Assembly: GCA_023664735.1 (NCBI GenBank)
Contig: JAMPFB010000010.1
Span: 1-50,627, forward strand
Source: Robinsoniella sp.
GTDB taxonomy: Bacteria; Bacillota; Clostridia; Lachnospirales; Lachnospiraceae
DNA length: 50,627 bases
Reading direction: 5' to 3'
A program made the translations under genes and the position numbers. The number at the start of each line of letters is the position of its first letter. The stretch's first letter is position 1. Under the pieces are notes generated by a model. It worked only from the letters and a program-made list of their open reading frames with translations. It did not search any database and was not told where the DNA came from. Positions 42,781 to 48,986 of the stretch are shown one piece after another.

Positions 42781-45285
42781 TTACATTTCTACTGTTAAAA
42801 CTCCTAAAAACATATAAAAGCTTACTTCCGGCACCTGCGCATTAGTCAGCGCCTCCTGCAGCACCTCTTTCATTTCCTCTTCGGTAATGGTGTAATCTGT
42901 ACGGATGGTAAAGGTTTCTCCTTTTGATAAGAGAATTTCTAACTGGGCTTCCAATTCATCATAGCCGTAATATTTGCTCTCTACACGGTAAAATTCGCTT
43001 TCTTCCTGATCGGCTTCCATTTGAGCTAGTGCATCGGATAATAAATAGGTATTATCTTCTACCAAAAAGCCTGAAGACATATAATCCGGTATATTCAATA
43101 ATGCATTTGCATATTTCTCATTATCGTTGTTGGTTGAGTCTACCGTAATCCATTGTCCATCAATGTTTACTCTGTTCCATGCATGAGGAAGGTTTCCGTT
43201 TAAATAACCGCTTACCACATAACAATCCAAACCTGCTTTATCTGCCAATACCTTAAATGCCCCGGCATAGGACGCACACACGCCCACTTTATTGATTAGC
43301 ACACCATAAGGGGTAAAGGAATGAACGAAGTCATGGTCTACTGCTTGGAAATCATTCTCTTCTGCATTGTCCAAAGCATCGTAATCGTATTCTGCAGTGG
43401 AGCACAGGTAATTATTGATGGCAAATTCCTTTTCCACATCATTCATATCGCCAGTAATGATTTCTCCAATTACCTTGTCAGCCTCTGCTAACACCGCTTC
43501 CTGCATGTCCTGCTGCTCTTCTTTGGAATATTCATACTCCAAAAATAAAAGCGAAGTATCGTAATCATAAGCATATCTGTTTAACGAGCCAACCAACGGA
43601 TTTTGGTTATATGCTTCCATCAAAGCATTTACCAGATAATCGCTGTCGCCTGCTTCCGGGAACATAGATAAATCAATTGCTTCTTCATGGCAGAGCATAT
43701 AGGTTGCAATATATTCACTTAATGCACTTGTGGCAGTTACTTCTATATCGCCCAGTTCATCACCAGTTAATTCTGTTCTGCTGCCTTCTGCAAGCTCTTC
43801 TTCTGCTTCATCGGTTCCTTCGCTTTCTGCCAGTTCTTCTTCCGTTTCGTCGATTTTATCTGACTCCCCTGCATCCGATGTGTCCTGAGACTCCTGAGTG
43901 GTTTCCTCTGATTCTTTTCCTTTATCAGAAGAATTATTTGTGGAAGGTACATAGTCAATATCATTCTTTGGCTTTATATCTGCGCTTTTACCGCTAATGG
44001 CCTTTTGTTTCTGGGCAAGGGCAGCAAGGTCGCTGTCAATAGTGCTCTGGGCTGTCTCTGTCGCATACATGTTGATTCTAAAATCTGTTCCCTGAATGCC
44101 TGCGGTAATTATAATGCTGAGATTTCCTTCCCCCGTCGCCATGCCAACCGGATTTTCTCTCCATGTTGCATTGGCATAATCAATGGGCATTGGCACAATG
44201 GAGGTGTCAGCCATTTCCACCAACTGTACGGATGGAAGCTGTGAGACCTTCTCTTTGACCAGCTCATAATCTTCTTCTTTTTCTCCCGTATTATCATAAT
44301 CGTAAACAAGCTTTGACACCAGACGACTTCTCACGTCCTTTTGGTAAATCAAGTTGCTTACGTTTGATTTCTTGTTTCCATTCACAGCTACTACACAATA
44401 AACAGGGCTGAATCCCATTTCCTCATCCGTGATTCCCGAATCATAGAAATCCCCGTTTTGGGTTGCTCTTCCTAATACAATTCCAGTCTCCTCTTCAAAA
44501 TCAGAATCCACGGTTTCTTCCTCCACTCTTGGGAATTTCGTAAAGGACACATCGGTAGTTTCTCCTATTAAATGTAGTATTTCCATGCTGATGCCATATT
44601 GGGCGCTTTCTTCCATTTCATATATTTTATAATCTGTTGCACCAGCAACCGTCTTCCATGATAATCTTGCATATCCTTTTTCATCCGTATCAAATGCAAC
44701 GGTAGGGGCATCTAATTCCGCTTTTACGGTAAATAATGTAACAATCGGCTTTTCCAGTGGTTCCCCGGTTGCAAAATCATTCTTCTGCACAATCCAGTAT
44801 TTGGGTGCATTTCCCCAGTCCTTTACCCCATCAGAGCTTTCCTCATCCATATATCGTAATGCGGGCTCATCCGTTCTCGGACTGATAGTCAATGTCTGCT
44901 TGTCCGGATCATATTCCATTTCCGATGAAATCGGATTTATAAAATTACTGTCTATGTAAACTCCAATATCATCATAGCAGGTTTCATCTTCCTGATAACG
45001 GGTTCCTACCTGCTCAAATACAAAGGCACGATCCCTTTCCACGTTATATACCGGATTGGCATATTCATATTTGTCGCTTTCCGTTCCGGCATATTTCTGT
45101 TTCAGGCTGCTTGACAGATTATTGTCGGAAGCATCTGCCGTAGCGCTGCCTTCTGACTCCGCTTCCAATCCGGCTGCTTCTGGATTATCTGTTACAGAAA
45201 CCTCTTTTTTACCGCAGCCTGCCATGCTTCCTGCTAAGAGAGCCACTATGACCAGCATACTGATAATTCTTTTTGTCTTTTTCAT
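42781..45285 (-). CDS. Transglutaminase-like lipoprotein
   Basis: An 834-residue exported lipoprotein. Signal peptide and lipobox SMAGC (Cys-24) are followed by a fibronectin-like region (about 190-330, DAPTVAFDTDEKGYARLSWK), a long acidic linker (about 450-520, with near-repeats TDEAEEELAEG and IDETEEELAES), and a transglutaminase-like domain. The Cys-His-Asp triad is visible in KVGVCASYAGAF, LPHAWNRV and TVDSTNND. Such proteins are thought to act on cell-surface proteins or peptidoglycan. Upstream there is a weak ribosome site; the gene stands alone between the ECF sigma unit and the flavodoxin gene. It may be part of the ECF regulon, but no motif shows this. Confidence 0.85.
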   Translation of the reverse strand: MKKTKRIISMLVIVALLAGSMAGCGKKEVSVTDNPEAAGLEAESEGSATADASDNNLSSSLKQKYAGTESDKYEYANPVYNVERDRAFVFEQVGTRYQEDETCYDDIGVYIDSNFINPISSEMEYDPDKQTLTISPRTDEPALRYMDEESSDGVKDWGNAPKYWIVQKNDFATGEPLEKPIVTLFTVKAELDAPTVAFDTDEKGYARLSWKTVAGATDYKIYEMEESAQYGISMEILHLIGETTDVSFTKFPRVEEETVDSDFEEETGIVLGRATQNGDFYDSGITDEEMGFSPVYCVVAVNGNKKSNVSNLIYQKDVRSRLVSKLVYDYDNTGEKEEDYELVKEKVSQLPSVQLVEMADTSIVPMPIDYANATWRENPVGMATGEGNLSIIITAGIQGTDFRINMYATETAQSTIDSDLAALAQKQKAISGKSADIKPKNDIDYVPSTNNSSDKGKESEETTQESQDTSDAGESDKIDETEEELAESEGTDEAEEELAEGSRTELTGDELGDIEVTATSALSEYIATYMLCHEEAIDLSMFPEAGDSDYLVNALMEAYNQNPLVGSLNRYAYDYDTSLLFLEYEYSKEEQQDMQEAVLAEADKVIGEIITGDMNDVEKEFAINNYLCSTAEYDYDALDNAEENDFQAVDHDFVHSFTPYGVLINKVGVCASYAGAFKVLADKAGLDCYVVSGYLNGNLPHAWNRVNIDGQWITVDSTNNDNEKYANALLNIPDYMSSGFLVEDNTYLLSDALAQMEADQEESEFYRVESKYYGYDELEAQLEILLSKGETFTIRTDYTITEEEMKEVLQEALTNAQVPEVSFYMFLGVLTVEM

Positions 45286-45398
45286 CTTTTCATATTCCTC
45301 CTATTTTATTAAAACAGTCTGCCAATCATGCTAGACACTGCCTTCTAACACTAATATCCCATAAAGCTTTAAAAGGTTGCATAAGAAAAAAAATTTTT

Positions 45399-46121
45399 TT
45401 ATTTCTCCAAAATGGATAATAAAACCCGGATAAATTCCTCCTGACTGATTCCTCGGCTTTTTATTTGATAGCCCACTCCATCTGTCTGGAAATAAGCAAG
45501 AAAAACTGTCCCCTGAGATTTGGTTTCATAAAATGCTGTTTTTATCTCTATGCCATCGACTAAACTGCCAATGAGCGCTTCCGCTGCATCTGCTTTTGGT
45601 ATGCCTTTTGCAGATAAGAGGATTTCCAAAAAGCTTTCGTTGCTTCCTTCATATTTGACGGAAAACAAGTCCTCGCCATAGTTTTCTGCTTCCTTTTTTT
45701 CCATTCCCTCCGGCACATAGGAAGGCAGGGGATTTTTTCCCAAATAGTCAAAGTATTCTTTTTCGCCTACCGGAATTTTTTCGCCGTCCAATATTCCAAG
45801 GCTTAAGCCGGGAGCGGTAAATTCTTCCACTGTGCCCTGAAAATACAGGCTTCCCTCTGAAAGCTCCACCTGCTCCTTTACCTGATTTTCATCCAAGGCA
45901 TCGCAAATGGTAAGCTCCTTTTTTGTCCCCTGCTGCAATTGCAGCAACGCAATGCCAAGTACGGCAATGCCTGCAAATACGGCTGCTGCATATGCAAAAG
46001 CCCTATAATTTTTCACAGACTTATTTTCTTTCATAAGCCGTATGGTATCTTCTTTTAACCGGGAAGGAACCTGAATCTTTTCATTGATATCCTTATACTG
46101 CATCATTAACTTATCTTGCAT
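45399..46121 (-). CDS. Anti-sigma factor-like membrane protein
   Basis: A 240-residue protein with a cytoplasmic N-terminus (MQDKLMMQYKDINEKIQVPS), one membrane helix (about 40-60, AFAYAAAVFAGIAVLGIALL) and an outside domain that includes a DUF4367-like region near the C-terminus. It is the likely partner of the ECF sigma gene that overlaps it: sigma binding by the N-terminus, signal sensing outside. I start at 46121 because AGGAGG precedes that ATG by eight bases; a GTG nine bases earlier would place it inside the ribosome site. Confidence 0.75.
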   Translation of the reverse strand: MQDKLMMQYKDINEKIQVPSRLKEDTIRLMKENKSVKNYRAFAYAAAVFAGIAVLGIALLQLQQGTKKELTICDALDENQVKEQVELSEGSLYFQGTVEEFTAPGLSLGILDGEKIPVGEKEYFDYLGKNPLPSYVPEGMEKKEAENYGEDLFSVKYEGSNESFLEILLSAKGIPKADAAEALIGSLVDGIEIKTAFYETKSQGTVFLAYFQTDGVGYQIKSRGISQEEFIRVLLSILEK

Positions 46122-46650
46122 CCTCTGCACCTCCTAAATAAGCCTGTTTTAGCATTTTTCTCCCCCGCATAAGCTGGGACTTTACCGTACTTTCCTTTAT
46201 ATGAAGCGTCTGGCTAATCTGCGTTACGGACAATTCTTCATAATAAAACAGATGAATAACCAGCTTATATTTTGCCGGAAGCTCCAGTACGGCTTCGTAC
46301 AGGTCTTCTTCCCTGTCATTCTTGCCGGCAGTCCCGGTAAGCTCAGTCCATTCCGTCCTGTCATTTCCGCCGGCTGCCTCGGTAAGCTCAGTCCATTCTG
46401 CCCTGTGACGGAACCATGCGCTTCTAAAATGCTTTTTGCAGCAATTTACCGTCATTCTGATAATATAAGCCTTTTCATGCTCCTCAGAAAGAAATTCTTT
46501 TTTACAATCCATGTAATTTAAAAAAACTTCCTGAAATATATCTTCCGCATCTTCTTTTTTTTTCATTTGGGATAAAGCAATCTTATAGACTGTATCCGCA
46601 TATAATTCCACCACCTCTTCAGGTGTGCGATAAAAACCTTTTTTGTCCAT
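46111..46650 (-). CDS. ECF-type RNA polymerase sigma factor with duplicated linker
   Basis: A 179-residue sigma factor. Region 2 has the segment DAEDIFQEVFLNYM and region 4 has YYEELSVTQISQTLHIKEST plus the helix VKSQLMRGRKMLKQ. The linker between them carries two near-identical 15-residue units, EWTELTEAAGGNDRT (85-99) and EWTELTGTAGKNDRE (100-114). This is a 45-bp in-frame duplication. The sigma gene is followed by its putative anti-sigma, overlapping by about 11 bp. The upstream gap contains palindromes I and K. Confidence 0.9.
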   Translation of the reverse strand: MDKKGFYRTPEEVVELYADTVYKIALSQMKKKEDAEDIFQEVFLNYMDCKKEFLSEEHEKAYIIRMTVNCCKKHFRSAWFRHRAEWTELTEAAGGNDRTEWTELTGTAGKNDREEDLYEAVLELPAKYKLVIHLFYYEELSVTQISQTLHIKESTVKSQLMRGRKMLKQAYLGGAEDAR

Positions 46651-46933
46651 TTCATTTTCCGTCCATTTTCAAGTGGAATAAAATAACTGCAAAACCTGTT
46701 GCAAGTTGCTTGACCTGTTTTGCAGCCATGCATTTAAGGGTTATTATACGAATTATTTTATTAGAATTCAATGAAATATTTTATTTTACAGGAATTTCCT
46801 TATAAATAGTAAGTAAAATTAACATTATTTCTCATTTATGTTATTTTTTTGCTGTGGGATGAGATGAGAAAGATAGGGGATGAGCATAGGGGGGTGGGAT
46901 TTGGAAGGCGGACGTGGGATTTGGAAGGCGGAC

Positions 46934-47155
46934 GTGGAAGAGGGCGGAGCATGAGGCTTTGGAAGGCGGACGTGGGGACGGCAGAGTATAGAATAGTTTT
47001 CCGGACACGCTCTTGCTCTGCAAAGACGCAGCGGTACTAACGCACCAAAGTACGGTGCGTAAGTGCCGGCGACTTTGCAAAGGTCCGGAAAACTATTCTA
47101 TACTCTGCCGTCCCCACGTCCGCCTTCCAAAGCCTCATGCTCCGCCCTCTCCCAC
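46934..47155 (+). repeat. Family 2 palindromic element, copy I (71-bp stem)
   Basis: Left arm GTGGAAGAGGGCGGAGCATG onward is the complement of the right arm ending CATGCTCCGCCCTCTCCCAC. The stem is about 71 bp. The core reads ACGCTCTTGCTCTGCAAAGA, CGCAGCGGTACTAACGCACC, and GGTGCGTAAGTGCCGGCGAC. Just upstream, GTGGGATTTGGAAGGCGGAC occurs twice in tandem (46895-46934), repeating a piece of the arm. Both family 2 copies are followed by TGTGTAT. Confidence 0.93.
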
Positions 47156-47365
47156 TGTGTATTGGTAAGCTCTATGTATGGGAACTCATATATATTTTTT
47201 TTATTTATTTAATCCCATGTGTGTATTCCGTATACATGAAAAAGCCCTATATATAAGTCCTAGTCCTATACATACTTATGTATAAGCAACTATAATTCAA
47301 TTTAGATGTTGTTAGAGAGATTCTAAAAACAAGCAAACTCTTTTTTAGTACAGTCTGCCACAAAA

Positions 47366-47596
47366 CAGCAACAGAAGGATGAGAGTGGATTGGCTTTCTT
47401 GTTTTTGATGGCGCTTTTCCTTAACAGCCTTTTCGGTACCTAGGGGAAAATTGCCATGGACGGCAATTTTAGTCATATTGCGCCATGGAGGGCGCTATAT
47501 GACGACCCGTTCGGTATCAATAACTTTCCAAGGCCGTTTAGGAAAAGCGCCATCAAAAACACGAAAAGCCAATCCACTCTCATCCTTCTGTTGCGT
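47366..47596 (+). repeat. Family 3 palindromic element, copy K
   Basis: The arms ACAGCAACAGAAGGATGAGA and complement pair over about 65 bases. The centre matches copy J: CCTAGGGGAAAATTGCCATG, GACGGCAATTTTAGTCATAT, and TGCGCCATGGAGGGCGCTAT. The arm sequence differs from copy J in many places but pairs with itself. It lies 210 bp after copy I. The gap 46651-47775 contains only I, K and AT-rich sequence with no gene that I can support. Confidence 0.92.
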
Positions 47597-47680
47597 CCGC
47601 TTAGCCACCACCTTCAAAAAAACAATCTAAACTGCTACAAAAACCGATTATTCAAGAAAAAACTACCCATAATAATAATG

Positions 47681-47711
47681 AATGTAACATTTTGTTAGCA
47701 AATGTTACATT
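47681..47711 (-). repeat. 31-bp inverted recombination-site candidate, left (IR-L)
   Basis: The site is a hairpin (AATGTAACATT, core TTGTTAGCA, AATGTTACATT). It is identical over 31 bp to the reverse complement of the site at 48412-48442. The arms extend by five further bases (AATGAATG/CATTCATT) only in this copy. Confidence 0.85.
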
Positions 47712-47775
47712 CATTACCATTACAATGTATTTATCGGATGAACCTCAAAATACTTTATAGGCTTTTTGAAAAAAT

Positions 47776-48366
47776 TTACAAATTTATATTTCTATACACC
47801 TCGTCTTTCTCATCCTGCCCGATACACAAATAACGTTTAGTAATCCTATAGGAAGAATGATTATATAAATCCATTAAAAGAGCAGGCTGGATTCCCTGCT
47901 TCCATGCGTGGTAGCCAAAGGTCTTGCGCATGGAATGGCAGCTTATATGGCTGTCCAAACCGATGGCGCTGGCAGCCTGCCTGATGATGCGGTATGCCTG
48001 TATGCGTCCAATTGGTGTATTTTTCCCCTTCCGGCTTACAAATAAATACTGTTCCCCATCATATTCCTGCGCACAAAAGCTATGCTCCATGTAAGCATAC
48101 AGTGCACTACGGATGGAATCATTTAGGGCAATCATATTTTCCTTTCCCGTCTTGCCTTCCCGGATTTCCAAATGCTCCTTTATCTGTTTCTTTTCCCCGT
48201 CAAAAATATCCTTCCATTTCAGCTGCAGCATGTCCGAAATTCTCAATGCCGTATTCAGCCCCAAAATAATCAAAGTATTGTTCCTTGGATTGGGATTTTC
48301 CGTACCGTAATAATCTTTGAATCTGCCTAAAGATTCCCTGTTTCTGATTGGCTGCGTCGTGCTCAT
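47776..48366 (-). CDS. Short tyrosine recombinase (catalytic domain only)
   Basis: A 196-residue integrase-family protein. All catalytic residues are present: R42 (TALRISDML), K72 in GKTGKENM, H144 and R147 (CHSMRKTFGYH), H170 (LYNHSS), and nucleophile Y179 (ITKRYL). The N-terminal core-binding domain of larger integrases is missing, as in Fim-type inversion enzymes. It is enclosed by two 31-bp sites in opposite orientation at 47681 and 48412, so the likely job is to invert its own segment. AGGAGG precedes the ATG. The neighbours are csrA and flagellin. Confidence 0.9.
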   Translation of the reverse strand: MSTTQPIRNRESLGRFKDYYGTENPNPRNNTLIILGLNTALRISDMLQLKWKDIFDGEKKQIKEHLEIREGKTGKENMIALNDSIRSALYAYMEHSFCAQEYDGEQYLFVSRKGKNTPIGRIQAYRIIRQAASAIGLDSHISCHSMRKTFGYHAWKQGIQPALLMDLYNHSSYRITKRYLCIGQDEKDEVYRNINL

Positions 48367-48391
48367 GGTTCTCCTCCTAAAATTAAAAAAT

Positions 48392-48420
48392 ATTATAATC
48401 TGCCAATTCCCAATGTAACA
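48392..48420 (-). promoter_or_regulatory. Promoter of the recombinase; -35 box inside IR-R
   Basis: On the minus strand TATAAT (48392-48397) has GTTACA (48414-48419) 16 bases upstream. The -35 box falls inside the right 31-bp site. If the segment inverts, an identical -35 would be provided by the left site. Confidence 0.55.
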
Positions 48421-48442
48421 TTTGCTAACAAAATGTTACATT
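48412..48442 (+). repeat. 31-bp inverted recombination-site candidate, right (IR-R)
   Basis: The site AATGTAACATTTGC, TAACA, AAATGTTACATT is itself a hairpin. It is identical to the left site in the opposite orientation over 31 bp. The inner asymmetric bases TTTGCTAACAAAA set the orientation. Confidence 0.85.
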
Positions 48443-48522
48443 GCAGGGCAGCACATGAAACATGTGGTTCATTTCATCTTAACCGAAATGCCGCTTTCAT
48501 GGAAAAACAAGGAGGTTTTTGA

Positions 48523-48804
48523 ATGTTAAGACTGACAGTAAGCACAGAAGAATATCTCCAGATAGGCGATAACGTGAAAATTGCATTTTTAGGAGGAAGT
48601 AAAAACCACCTCCGCATTATGGTGGATGCTCCCAAAGAAGTGAATATTGTAAGAAGTACGGTATTGGAACAAAAGATAACCGATTCCGCTGAAAGGGCAA
48701 AGCTGCCAAAGTATTATGCAGAACCGGAGCTGCCTGAAAAATACCGGAAAAAGAAGAACTCTAACATCATCATTACAAAGGGCAGTCTGGAAGAAGGCAG
48801 ATAG
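48523..48804 (+). CDS. csrA: CsrA-like carbon storage/motility regulator
   Basis: A 93-residue protein. The first 55 residues match CsrA: MLRLTVSTEEYLQIGDNVKI, FLGG, RIMVDAPKEVNIVRSTVLEQ. The usual R-E-E-I segment is changed to RSTVLEQ. A C-terminal extension of about 40 residues is added (PKYYAEPELPEKYRKKK). CsrA binds GGA motifs in leaders and blocks translation; in flagellated clostridia it controls flagellin translation and is checked by FliW. AGGAGG precedes the ATG. It lies 182 bp before the flagellin start on the same strand, with the recombinase cassette upstream. Confidence 0.85.
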   Translation: MLRLTVSTEEYLQIGDNVKIAFLGGSKNHLRIMVDAPKEVNIVRSTVLEQKITDSAERAKLPKYYAEPELPEKYRKKKNSNIIITKGSLEEGR

Positions 48805-48807
48805 CTC

Positions 48808-48985
48808 ATGCAAAGAACTGCTATTGGTAGTAAGCCGGGCAGAGGGGAAGAGGAAAGGGTCCACCTTGGAAAAAACCCCTTTTGCTTCGGATTATTATAA
48901 AAAACTAAATAAAGAACAGGCAGATAAATGGATTTATCTGTACAAAACAATCCCGGCAGGGCCGGTACACACAAGGAGGTAATAA
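48808..48985 (+). other. Possible small frame or frameshifted gene between csrA and flagellin
   Basis: The ATG at 48808 has AGAAGG upstream and reads 29 codons (MQRTAIGSKPGRGEERVHLG). Near the AAAAAA run (about 48869) a second frame takes over and reads KTPFASDYYKKLNKEQADKW, then IYLYKTIPAGPVHTRR to a stop at 48982. The second frame has no good start of its own. It may be one gene with a frameshift. Confidence 0.35.
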
Positions 48986-48986
48986 T

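Noticed and set aside
45370..45400. Terminator after the anti-sigma gene
   Set aside because: Only an A8/T7 run with no stable stem.
46841..47080. Open frames across palindrome I
   Set aside because: Same reason: low-complexity arms with tandem repeats, no start signal.
1..47596. CRISPR array
   Set aside because: The repeats are single, dispersed by kilobases, and palindromic with different arms; there is no repeat-spacer pattern and no cas gene.
47366..47596. Insertion sequence or group II intron ends
   Set aside because: No transposase or reverse transcriptase frame, and no clear target duplication that I could verify.
48443..48522. Sigma-28 promoter before csrA
   Set aside because: A GCCG box is present, but the rest of the -10 and the spacing to a TAAA box do not fit.
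48860..48880. Programmed -1 frameshift at the A6-C run before flagellin
   Set aside because: The heptamer A-AAA-AAC is in the right phase for -1 slippage, but the protein-like downstream frame is +1 relative to it, so a -1 shift would not reach it.
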